From: Synechococcaceae bacterium WB4_1_0192
GTDB lineage: Bacteria > Cyanobacteriota > Cyanobacteriia > PCC-6307 > Cyanobiaceae
DNA: 10,689 bases
Direction of reading: 5' to 3'
NCBI GenBank assembly: GCA_009926195.1
Contig: RFPK01000046.1
Location: 1-10,689 of the forward strand
The position numbers were made by a program, and so were the translations under genes. Shown here piece by piece: positions 1-6,312 of this stretch (positions within the stretch are counted from its first letter, which is position 1; each line of letters starts with the position of its first letter). The notes under the pieces are model-generated. The model saw nothing but the letters and a program-made list of their open reading frames with translations, had not been told where the DNA came from and did no database searches.

Positions 1-11
1 CAGCCACGATC

Positions 12-38
12 TTATCCGCAGTTGAACAAGCCTGCAAC
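12..38 (+). repeat. Candidate left terminal inverted repeat of the mobile element
   Basis: The sequence reads TTATCCGC (12-19) followed by AGTTGAACAAGCCTGCAAC (20-38). The second block recurs, inverted, as AGTTGAACTAAGCCGCTAC on the minus strand at 2420-2402. The first block resembles the TTATGCGGA motif found near the other end (differing at positions 5 and 8). GAAC (24-27) and CAAG (27-30) overlap here. The pairing was found by eye and is not confirmed by a second copy. Confidence 0.4.
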
Positions 39-131
39 TCCGGGGGCCAGCGCTCACTGCAGAACAATCAGGCCATTTCTCAGGTTTCCTTTGGCTTCTG
101 CCCTAGGTCAAATTGCCTACAGGTGTGGGAC

Positions 132-146
132 CAGCTCGTCGAGCTG
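132..146. repeat. Perfect hairpin downstream of the transposase gene
   Basis: CAGCTCG, a single T at 139, then CGAGCTG make a perfect 7-bp inverted repeat about 120 nt past the transposase stop, between that stop and the presumed left end. TTGAAC follows directly (147-152), echoing the GTTGAAC at 22-27. IS91-like elements carry hairpins near the transposase-distal end (oriIS), so this could be part of that end or a transcription terminator. There is no T-run for a classical intrinsic terminator in either direction. Confidence 0.4.
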
Positions 147-265
147 TTGAACTGTCCACGTTAGACACGCAGACAGCCCAGTCGGCCAGTTCGGGTTGCG
201 AACGGGCCATCATCGTTTGCAGATTCTACTCGCTACGGCTTATTTCCTTGCGCGTGTTTATCGTC

Positions 266-1357
266 TCAAGCTGGCGCTGGCTTGATCTCTCGCACGCGCA
301 GCGCGATGATCGCCATCACACCGCCGCAGTGCGGGCAGCGGATTGGTGGTTTGGGCTGGGGTCGCCAGGGGTCCGGCAGCACCACGCGCAGCAGCAGTTG
401 CACCACCTGCAGCAGCTTCTGGCTGTGGCCATGCAGCAGGCCGTAGTCGCGGGCACGGCGGAAGCGTTTGGGCAGCACATGGCGCAGCAGCATCCACAGG
501 AACTCCGCGCCGGGCAGGCTCTGGATCAGTACCGCACCGCTGTTGTCGCGGATGCGAAAGGTGATCAGGCCATCGCGATCGCTGAGGATGTCCTTCTCGG
601 GGAGCACACCGCGGTAGAGGTAGCGACCCAGATACACCAGCGCCTTGTGGCCACTGCCGACGGATTGGCAGTGCACCACCCAATCCCTTGGGATCGTTGC
701 CTGCACGCGCAAACCGGCCCTGCGCATGCCGTCCAGCCATTTGGCGCGGAACACCTTGGCCAGGTTGGCGGCCGGGAAGAGGTAGCCCTTCTCTTTCGTC
801 CGCCAGGTTCGCTGCTGGCCTCCTTGCCGCCCGGCTGCTGCTGGCTGGTGGTGGATGGCACCAGCAGGAACGATCAGGTGCACGTGGGGATGGAAGTCCA
901 GGCGGCGGCTGTGGGTATGCAGCACCGCATGGGCACCGGTGATCCCCTTGAGCCGGGGATCCCTGCGGGCAAAGGAGTCCACCGTCTGCCAGGCGGTTTT
1001 GAGCAGCAGGTCGTAGCAGCTGCGTTGCTGGCTCCAGAACAGCGGCCGCAACTGGGCCGGCACCGTGAAGGTGATCAGGAAATACTCCACCGGCAGCAGC
1101 TTGGCTTGCTGCCGCTCGATCCAGCGCTGGCTGTCCTTGTGCTGGCAGTGGGGGCAGCTGCGGTGGCCGCAGGAGTGGGGAACCTTGAGGCTTTGCCTGC
1201 AATCGCTGCAGCGGAGCACCATCAGGTCTCCGCCCTGGCGGCGGCAGCGCCGCATCGCCTGCAGGGCCTGGCGGTGGCTGGGCAGCAACTGGCGGCCATG
1301 CAGCCGCTCCAGTTCGCCCTGGTGGCGTTCGACCAACTCGGAGAGCAACACCATCAC
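266..1357 (-). CDS. tnpA: IS91-family HUH (Y2) transposase
   Basis: A 363-residue single-strand rolling-circle-like transposase. An N-terminal zinc-finger region has C50, C53, C63, H65, C68 and C71 (RCSDC, then CGHRSCPHC). The HUH metal-binding motif is H158-V159-H160 within FHPHVHLI. The catalytic tyrosine pair sits in YLGRY (Y242 and Y246, spaced as in IS91), followed by Y248. A second small zinc motif, CPHC, lies near the C-terminus (C341, C344). HUH enzymes of this family nick one strand through a covalent phosphotyrosine and move DNA from oriIS to terIS. The frame is open and full length with both catalytic motifs present, so the protein looks active. The GTG start at 1357-1355 overlaps the upstream recombinase stop as GTGA. 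An ATG immediately follows (1354-1352) and could be used instead. Coupled translation with the recombinase is likely. Confidence 0.93.
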   Translation of the reverse strand: MMVLLSELVERHQGELERLHGRQLLPSHRQALQAMRRCRRQGGDLMVLRCSDCRQSLKVPHSCGHRSCPHCQHKDSQRWIERQQAKLLPVEYFLITFTVPAQLRPLFWSQQRSCYDLLLKTAWQTVDSFARRDPRLKGITGAHAVLHTHSRRLDFHPHVHLIVPAGAIHHQPAAAGRQGGQQRTWRTKEKGYLFPAANLAKVFRAKWLDGMRRAGLRVQATIPRDWVVHCQSVGSGHKALVYLGRYLYRGVLPEKDILSDRDGLITFRIRDNSGAVLIQSLPGAEFLWMLLRHVLPKRFRRARDYGLLHGHSQKLLQVVQLLLRVVLPDPWRPQPKPPIRCPHCGGVMAIIALRVREIKPAPA

Positions 1358-2262
1358 ACGCCCTCCTCCCAGCGCAGCTGGAAGCCATCAAGGAGCCTCT
1401 CGATGCGCTCACTGCTGCTCTGGCGCACCACCTGGGTGATGTGGGCGTAACGAGCGGTGGTGTTGCTATGGCTGTGGCCCAGCAACGACTGGATCAGCCT
1501 CAGGTCCATCCCCTGCTCCAGCAGGTGGGTCGCATAGGCATGGCGCAGGCTGTGGACCGTGAGTTTTTTCTGGATGCCACAGTCCAGCCGTGCTGCCCTC
1601 AGGGCTGCCTGCACCCCACTGGCATCCATCGGTGCACTGGCGATGCGCACGATGATCTGGTGACCGGCCGGAGAAGGGAACAGCAGCCGTGGGTGGCGGT
1701 GGCTGCTCCAGAAGCGGCGCAGCGCCTGCAGGGTCAACGCCGGCAGGGGGACGTAGCGATCCTTGCCGCCCTTGCCATCGCGGATGTGCACGCGCCGCTG
1801 GCTGCCATCAATGTCAGCGACCTCCAGAGCCAGACACTCGCTGATCCGTAGCCCCAGGCTATAGACCACCAGCAGAAAGATCCGGTAGCGCAACTTGCAT
1901 ACCGTATTAATAAGTAGCTGTACTTCCTCCCGGGTCGGAATATCGGGGAGAGTGCGCACACGCGGCGGGCGGATGATCTTGATCCATTCCATCTCTCGCT
2001 CCAGCACATAGCGGTGAAAGAACTGCAGGCTGGAGAGGTCGACCTTGATCGTGCTCCAGGAGTATTGCTCCAGCAGGGCAGAGAAGTAGTCTTTCAACTC
2101 ATCAGGCTGGAGGTCATCGGGGCAGCGGCCAAAGTGTCCGGCTATCCGATAGAGCGTGCGTCTGTAACTGTCGATCGTCTTATCGCGCAAACCATGCAGC
2201 TGCATGGCCTGCGTCATTGCATCTAAGATTTTGTCAAATCGGGCCTGCTCGGCAGGATTCAT
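1354..2262 (-). CDS. Tyrosine recombinase (XerC/phage-integrase family) of the mobile element
   Basis: A 302-residue site-specific recombinase. The N-terminal SAM-like core-binding domain covers about residues 10-90 and the catalytic domain about 105-290. Catalytic residues are visible: R139 (GLRISE), a lysine in GKGGKDR (K164/K167), H237 and R240 (VHSLRH), H263 (LLGHS) and nucleophile Y272 (TTARYAHI). The family cuts and rejoins DNA at short inverted-arm sites through a 3'-phosphotyrosine. The ATG at 2262 is preceded by a clear GGAGG at 2271-2275, 8 nt away, and the stop overlaps the transposase start. Close relatives often sit directly upstream of IS91-type transposases. It lacks the extra helix that marks integron integrases as far as can be judged by eye, so I call it XerC-like rather than IntI. 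The TTATGCGGA repeats beyond its start are possible binding sites (inference). Confidence 0.93.
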   Translation of the reverse strand: MNPAEQARFDKILDAMTQAMQLHGLRDKTIDSYRRTLYRIAGHFGRCPDDLQPDELKDYFSALLEQYSWSTIKVDLSSLQFFHRYVLEREMEWIKIIRPPRVRTLPDIPTREEVQLLINTVCKLRYRIFLLVVYSLGLRISECLALEVADIDGSQRRVHIRDGKGGKDRYVPLPALTLQALRRFWSSHRHPRLLFPSPAGHQIIVRIASAPMDASGVQAALRAARLDCGIQKKLTVHSLRHAYATHLLEQGMDLRLIQSLLGHSHSNTTARYAHITQVVRQSSSERIERLLDGFQLRWEEGV

Positions 2263-2270
2263 GGGTCATG

Positions 2271-2275
2271 CCTCC
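2271..2275 (-). promoter_or_regulatory. Ribosome binding site of the tyrosine recombinase
   Basis: The minus strand reads GGAGG, 8 nt before the ATG at 2262. It is the strongest Shine-Dalgarno in the window and fixes the recombinase start. Confidence 0.75.
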
Positions 2276-2396
2276 AGAAGGAAAGATGAAGGAATGCAGC
2301 GCATTGGTGGATGCGCATTCAGGAGCGGCGTGGTCGCAACGGCGACGCAATGGCTGGCCTTGACAGGGACTGGGCTATAGTTGGCTGTTGCAATCT

Positions 2397-2443
2397 GCCG
2401 CGTAGCGGCTTAGTTCAACTCGTTCTTGGGTGGATCCGCATAA
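2397..2443 (-). repeat. Candidate right terminal repeat with hairpin
   Basis: GCCGC (2397-2401), GTA, GCGGC (2405-2409) form a perfect small hairpin. On the minus strand the segment reads TTATGCGGA (2443-2435), then 14 nt, then AGTTGAACTAAGCCGCTAC (2420-2402). The last block mirrors 20-38 at the other side of the two mobile genes. Compared with the left end there are 15 extra nt between the TTAT block and AGTTGAAC. This makes it a plausible but imperfect terminal inverted repeat. Confidence 0.4.
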
Positions 2444-2574
2444 AATGCCCCCGCGTCGCCTCCCTTCCGCATAAGACATCCCCTTCCCTCGGGTCTTCAT
2501 CCAAGAGTGCCTGCGCCATCTGGGATCTGGATCGCTACCCTCTCAACCCTGCCAGATTATCCGGATCCGCATAA
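2435..2574 (-). repeat. Three copies of the 9-nt motif TTATGCGGA
   Basis: Read on the minus strand, TTATGCGGA occurs exactly at 2435-2443, 2466-2474 and 2566-2574. The first and last copies share the longer form TTATGCGGATCC. All three have the same orientation, spaced 31 and 100 nt apart, in the gap between the recombinase gene and the restriction gene. I saw no other exact copy in the window. Candidates are recombinase binding sites, nested ends of successive insertions, or a dispersed genomic repeat used as a target. Confidence 0.65.
2557..2574. repeat. 18-bp near-perfect palindrome containing the third TTATGCGGA copy
   Basis: TTATCCGGATCCGCATAA reads the same on both strands except at the pair 2561/2570. 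It sits 54 nt before the start of the helicase-nuclease gene, and its final TAA is an in-frame stop that limits how far that gene could extend upstream. The two arms and short centre resemble a tyrosine-recombinase core site. A repressor operator for the downstream gene is the alternative. Confidence 0.6.
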
Positions 2575-2628
2575 CATTGCTACAGGCTGGCTCTGATCGG
2601 TCTCGCGGCTGCGGCTGGGGGTGCCTGC

Positions 2629-5600
2629 GTGAATGCCCTGAACTCGGCCTCCGGTCTTTACGACCAGCCCCTCAGTGAGGCGCTCCATCAGCTGCTGGCT
2701 GGCCAGCAGCCGGGGCTGCATCAGCTGGAGCCGCTCGACCCGGCGGAAGCCCCCCAGCGTCTGGCCCGTTACCTGCGCCAGCTCAGTGAGATCGCCCTGG
2801 CGGCGCTGCCTGAGGTCCAGAAGCAACAGCAGCAGCTGGATCTGGTGAACCAGATCGTGACCCTGCTGCACGGCCATGCCCCAAGGGCCATCCATGCCGG
2901 TGATCAGCTCCATCCCAGTGCCCGCCTGCTGCAGGAGCTGCGGGCGGCGCCGCTGCTGCCGAACGAGGCACCGCTGGCGCGGCCCCTGATTCCCCTCGCC
3001 GATGGCACCCTGCTGGTCAATGCCCCCAGCGAGCCCTCGGTGGGCCTGGCCTTGCAGGCGGAGGTGCCTTCAGCGGATCGGATCGATCTGCTCTGCGCCT
3101 TCATCCGTTTCAGCGGTCTGCGGTTGCTGCAGCCGGTGCTGGCTCAGCACCTGGCCGCCGGGCGGGCGCTGCGCCTGCTCACCACCGTCTACATGGGCGC
3201 CACCGATCGCAAGGCGCTCGACTGGCTGGTGGCCCACGGCGCCGAAGTGCGCGTCAGCAGCGATACGCGTCGCACTCGCCTGCACGCCAAGGCCTGGCTG
3301 TTTCATCGCCAGTCCGGCGCCAGCACCGCCTACATCGGCTCCTCCAATCTCTCGGCCGCTGCCCTGCTCGATGGCCTGGAGTGGAACGTGCGGCTGGCCG
3401 CGCTGGAAACACCGGCGATGTTGCGCAAGGTGGAGGCCAGCTTTGAGGCCTACTGGCAGGAGGGTGAGTTCGAGCCCTATGCCGCCACCGCTGAGCAGGC
3501 CGCCCGGCTTGATCATCAGCTCGCCCTGGCCCGTGGTGTTGACCCCGCCGCTCTTCCCGGCGCCGCTGCGGTGTGGTTCGATCTGCGGCCCTATGCCTAC
3601 CAGCGCGAGATGCTTGAGGCTCTGGCGGCTGACCGCTCCCTGCATGGGCGCTGGCGCAACCTGGTGGTGGCCGCCACCGGCACCGGTAAGACCGTGCTCG
3701 CCGCCTTCGATGTGGCCCGCTTGCCGATCGATTTTCCGGCGCAGTTCCCCTCGCCCGAGCCGCCGCCGCTGCTGCTGATCGCCCATCGCAAGGAGATCCT
3801 GCAGCAGGCCCTGGCCACCTTCCGCCAGGTGCTGCGCGATCCCAGCTTCGGGGAGCTCTATGTGGATGGTGAGCTGCCGCGCCAGTGGCGGCATGTGTTC
3901 GCCTCTGTGCAATCGCTCGCGCAGCGCGACCTGGCTGAGATCCCCGCCGATCGCTTCGCGGTGGTGATCGTGGATGAGTTTCACCATGCCGCCGCCGCCA
4001 GCTATCGCCGCTGGCTTGATCACCTCCGGCCGCAGCTGCTGCTGGGGCTCACCGCCACGCCCGAGCGGGCCGATGGGCTCGACATCCTGCATTGGTTCGG
4101 TGGACGCATCGCGGCGGAGCTGCGCCTCTGGAGTGCCCTCGATCAGGGCCTGCTCGCCCCCTTCCACTATTTCGCCGTGGCGGATGCCACCGATCTCTCC
4201 GCTCTGGAGTGGCGCCGTGGTGGCTATGCACCAGCCCAGCTCAGCGCCCTCTACACCGGTGATCACCGCCGCGCCGATCTGATCCTCAGCGAGCTGCACA
4301 AGCTCGTGGCCGACCCAGGCCGCATGCGCGCCCTCGGCTTCTGCGTGAGCGTGGAGCACGCCCGCTTCATGGCAGAGCGCTTCTGCGCCCGTGGGCTGGC
4401 CGCCGCTGCACTCGATGCCTCCACCCCCGCCGAGCAGCGCCAGCTCGCCCTGCGCCGTTTGCAAACCGGTGAGTTGCAGATCCTGTTTGCCGTTGATCTG
4501 TTCAACGAAGGCCTCGACATCCCCGCGATCGACACCGTGTTGCTGCTGCGACCCACCGAGAGCGCCGTGGTGTTCCTGCAGCAGCTCGGCCGAGGTCTGC
4601 GCCTCTCGCCCGACACCGGCAAGAGCTGCCTCACGGTGCTGGATTTCATCGGTCAGCAGCACCGCCGCTTTCGCTTTGATCTGCGCTACCGCGCCCTGCT
4701 CGGCATCAGTCGCCGCCAGCTGCAGGAGCAGCTGGCCCAGGGCTTTCCGTTCCTGCCGCCCGGCTGTCGCCTCGTGCTGGATCGCGTCGCCAGCGAACGG
4801 GTGCTGGCCAATCTGCGTCAGTGCCTGCCCACCCGTCGCCCCCAGCTGCTGGAGGAGCTGCGATCCCTCGCGGCCGAGGGCACGCTCCACCCCGCCAGCT
4901 CCCTGGCCGATTGGCTCAAGGCCCTGGCGATGGAGCCGGCCGACTTCTACGGCATCCGCGCGGCCTCCTTCACCGCCCTGCGCCGCGAGCTCGGCTGGCT
5001 CAGCGCCGCGCCCCATCCCGAGGAGGAGCGGCTGACGCGGGCGATCGGCTCCGGCCTCTTGCATCAGGACGATCCCCACCGCCTGCAGGCCCTCGCCGCT
5101 GCCCTGGCCGCCCCGGCACCACCGGACCCCGAGCGCCTGGCTGAGCGTGAGGCCCGCCAGTGGCAGATGCTGATCGCCCAGCTGCTCGGCAGCGGCCGTC
5201 ACTGGTTGCCGCTGCCCCAGGCGCTGCCGTTGCTCTGGGCCGTGGGCCCCTGGCGCGAGGAGCTGCGTCAGCTGCTGCTGCTCCTGGCCGAGCGCTGCGA
5301 CCATCGCCTGCACCCCCTGCCCTGGGCGCTGCCGGTGCCGCTGCGGGTTCATGGCCGCTACTCCCGCGCCGAGATCCTGGCGGCCTTCGCCGCTCTCGAC
5401 GACCGCGGCGCCCCCCGCAGCCACCGCGAAGGCGTGCTCTGGCACCAGGCCAGCGGCACCGATCTGCTGTTCATCACCCTGCGCAAGAGCGAAGCCCTGT
5501 TCTCCCCCAGCACCCGCTACCGCGACCTGGCCCTCGGACCGGGCCTGTTTCACTGGGAAAGCCAGAGCACCACCACCGCCGCCTCCAGCACCGGCCAGCG

Positions 5601-5793
5601 CTACATCAATGGCGGTTCACGCGTGCTGCTGTTCGTGCGCGAGCAACGGCGGCAGGGCACCATCACCGAGCCGTTCCTGTGCCTCGGCTTTGCCACCTAC
5701 GTGAGCCACGAAGGCGAACGCCCGATGGCCATCCGCTGGCGCCTCGAGCGCGAAATCCCCGCAGCCTGGCTGCCGTGCTGTTGTCTGGCGTAG
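2629..5793 (+). CDS. PLD nuclease - SF2 helicase - DUF3427 protein, candidate type IV restriction enzyme (SauUSI-like)
   Basis: A 1054-residue protein. Residues 1 to about 155 are the helical N-terminal region usual for this family, beginning GLYDQPLSEAL. About 156-260 is a phospholipase D-type nuclease domain with H219-x-K221 (LHAKAWLF) and GSSN (237-240). About 320-690 is a superfamily 2 helicase: Walker A ATGTGKT (349-355), DEFHH (449-453), TATP (475-478), GRGLR of motif VI (654-658). The C-terminal DUF3427 region includes RYSRAEIL (910 on), FSPSTRY (958-964), FHWESQS and VSHEGERPM (1025-1033). This order (PLD, helicase, DUF3427) is that of SauUSI, an ATP-dependent enzyme that cuts DNA carrying modified cytosine. 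Restriction of modified or phage DNA is therefore the likely role, but its specificity is unknown. The GTG start has GGGGGTG 5 nt upstream; an in-frame TAA at 2572-2574 bounds it. The gene appears intact. Confidence 0.9.
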   Translation: MNALNSASGLYDQPLSEALHQLLAGQQPGLHQLEPLDPAEAPQRLARYLRQLSEIALAALPEVQKQQQQLDLVNQIVTLLHGHAPRAIHAGDQLHPSARLLQELRAAPLLPNEAPLARPLIPLADGTLLVNAPSEPSVGLALQAEVPSADRIDLLCAFIRFSGLRLLQPVLAQHLAAGRALRLLTTVYMGATDRKALDWLVAHGAEVRVSSDTRRTRLHAKAWLFHRQSGASTAYIGSSNLSAAALLDGLEWNVRLAALETPAMLRKVEASFEAYWQEGEFEPYAATAEQAARLDHQLALARGVDPAALPGAAAVWFDLRPYAYQREMLEALAADRSLHGRWRNLVVAATGTGKTVLAAFDVARLPIDFPAQFPSPEPPPLLLIAHRKEILQQALATFRQVLRDPSFGELYVDGELPRQWRHVFASVQSLAQRDLAEIPADRFAVVIVDEFHHAAAASYRRWLDHLRPQLLLGLTATPERADGLDILHWFGGRIAAELRLWSALDQGLLAPFHYFAVADATDLSALEWRRGGYAPAQLSALYTGDHRRADLILSELHKLVADPGRMRALGFCVSVEHARFMAERFCARGLAAAALDASTPAEQRQLALRRLQTGELQILFAVDLFNEGLDIPAIDTVLLLRPTESAVVFLQQLGRGLRLSPDTGKSCLTVLDFIGQQHRRFRFDLRYRALLGISRRQLQEQLAQGFPFLPPGCRLVLDRVASERVLANLRQCLPTRRPQLLEELRSLAAEGTLHPASSLADWLKALAMEPADFYGIRAASFTALRRELGWLSAAPHPEEERLTRAIGSGLLHQDDPHRLQALAAALAAPAPPDPERLAEREARQWQMLIAQLLGSGRHWLPLPQALPLLWAVGPWREELRQLLLLLAERCDHRLHPLPWALPVPLRVHGRYSRAEILAAFAALDDRGAPRSHREGVLWHQASGTDLLFITLRKSEALFSPSTRYRDLALGPGLFHWESQSTTTAASSTGQRYINGGSRVLLFVREQRRQGTITEPFLCLGFATYVSHEGERPMAIRWRLEREIPAAWLPCCCLA

Positions 5794-5811
5794 GGGCGGG
5801 GTGACGGCGGC

Positions 5812-6192
5812 TCACTTCGCCACGCTGAGTGGAATGTTCGGACTCTCGGGGTTCACATCCAGGCTCTGCAACTGGGGCCGCAGCACCAGGTCCATGTCTT
5901 CCATGGGGATCGCACCCAGCAGCACCTCGTTGCCCAGCACCATGGCGCCCGTGAAGCAGCGGCGATTGCGGAAGCGCACTTCCACGGGACCCACATAGGG
6001 CACTGTGCGGCGGTGGCCATCGGCCAGCACCACCTCGCGTCGCTCCAGTTCCGCCAGGCTCAGCTGGATCGCCAGATGTTCGGGAATGCAGAGATGCACG
6101 GCCCCGCTATCGGCCAGGGCCGACACCTCCAGCGGCGCCAGCTCCGGCTGGGTGGGGTTGCTGAGGGAAACGAGGCCGCGAATCAATCCCAT
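5812..6192 (-). CDS. Small retropepsin-like (clan AA) aspartic protease
   Basis: A 126-residue protein of the single-domain bacterial clan AA aspartic protease type. The catalytic motif D28-S29-G30 lies in ALADSGAVHLC. The hydrophobic-hydrophobic-Gly element that closes the retropepsin fold is LLGAIPMEDMDLV near residues 91-103. Proteins of this kind act as homodimers, each giving one Asp; substrates in bacteria are largely unknown. There is no signal peptide or membrane segment, so it should be cytosolic. ATG at 6192 lies 9 nt after the stop of the HEPN remnant on the same strand, with no clear Shine-Dalgarno. It is convergent with the restriction gene, 18 nt away. It may have belonged with the decayed MNT/HEPN transcript, or arrived when the HEPN 3' end was lost. 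Confidence 0.8.
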   Translation of the reverse strand: MGLIRGLVSLSNPTQPELAPLEVSALADSGAVHLCIPEHLAIQLSLAELERREVVLADGHRRTVPYVGPVEVRFRNRRCFTGAMVLGNEVLLGAIPMEDMDLVLRPQLQSLDVNPESPNIPLSVAK

Positions 6193-6201
6193 GGGTCAAG
6201 G

Positions 6202-6312
6202 CTAGCCAGAGAGCCCTGGTTGGGCCGGCCGATGAATCAATCGAGCCCTCAGCAGTTTCTCCACACACTGCTGGGCATGGAAGACCACGGCATCACGCAG
6301 ACCACGGCTCAT
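6202..6312 (-). pseudogene. Remnant of a HEPN-domain toxin gene
   Basis: A 36-codon reading frame whose ATG (6312) overlaps the stop of the MNT gene as ATGA, the usual coupling of MNT/HEPN pairs. Its product contains RDAVVFHAQQCVEKLL, the signature helix of small HEPN-domain proteins, which are normally about 120-140 residues. The frame then ends in LSG and TAG at 6202-6204, so the C-terminal RNase helix is gone. The N-terminal helix is also missing. A second ATG at 6316 in another frame gives MDEPWSA and then a stop, which looks like the original N-terminus cut off by an internal deletion (inference). The HEPN subunit is the toxin of such pairs; this remnant could not fold as one. Confidence 0.75.

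Larger units (their letters stand above)
12..2443 (-). mobile_element. IS91-family element carrying a tyrosine recombinase; boundaries tentative
   Basis: Two overlapping minus-strand genes, a tyrosine recombinase (1354-2262) and an IS91-type HUH transposase (266-1357), form one mobile unit. Some IS91-family members are known to carry an integrase-like gene just upstream of, and overlapping, the transposase; this arrangement matches. Candidate ends: on the left TTATCCGC (12-19) runs straight into AGTTGAACAAGCCTGCAAC (20-38). On the right the minus strand reads TTATGCGGA (2443-2435), then 14 nt, then AGTTGAACTAAGCCGCTAC (2420-2402). The two AGTTGAAC blocks match at 17 positions with two 1-nt gaps and are inverted relative to each other. 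GAAC and CAAG, the tetranucleotides IS91 inserts next to, overlap at both ends (24-30; 2422-2428, minus strand). The outer right limit could instead be the repeat at 2474 or 2574. Gene content is solid; the ends are inference. Confidence 0.6.
2263..2628. other. Intergenic junction between the mobile element and the restriction gene
   Basis: These 366 nt separate the divergent recombinase and helicase-nuclease genes. From left to right they hold the recombinase ribosome binding site. Next come AATGC-AGC-GCATT (2293-2305), a perfect 5-bp inverted repeat, and a second GCGCATT 14 nt further on (2313-2319) within the palindrome ATGCGCAT. A hairpin GCCGC-GTA-GCGGC lies at 2397-2409, the candidate right end of the element at 2402-2443, and three TTATGCGGA-type repeats between 2435 and 2574. 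No protein-coding gene of any likely family is seen. No convincing -35/-10 pair was found for either flanking gene, although both promoters must lie here or nearby. Confidence 0.6.

Noticed and set aside
113..1450. Long plus-strand open frame of 445 codons opposite the transposase and the recombinase end
   Set aside because: It is antisense to a gene with clear catalytic motifs, has no family resemblance, and its Gln/Ala/His-rich product is typical of the reverse strand of GC-rich coding DNA.
2360..2381. TTGACA (2360-2365) followed by TATAGT (2376-2381) as a plus-strand promoter
   Set aside because: The spacing is 10 nt instead of about 17, and it lies about 250 nt before the restriction gene on the inner side of the presumed element end.
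2397..2443. Integron attC-like site near the recombinase
   Set aside because: The hairpin and GTTC/GAAC elements do not match the RYYYAAC/GTTRRRY core pairs or spacing of attC, and the recombinase is XerC-like rather than a clear IntI.
3070..5553. Minus-strand open frame of 827 codons inside the restriction gene
   Set aside because: It is a low-complexity Gly/Gln/Ala product fully antisense to an intact helicase-nuclease; third-position GC bias removes stop codons on this frame.
5794..5814. Terminator between the restriction and protease genes
   Set aside because: Only a 4-bp GTGA/TCAC stem with a 7-nt loop can be drawn, with no T-run; too weak to call.
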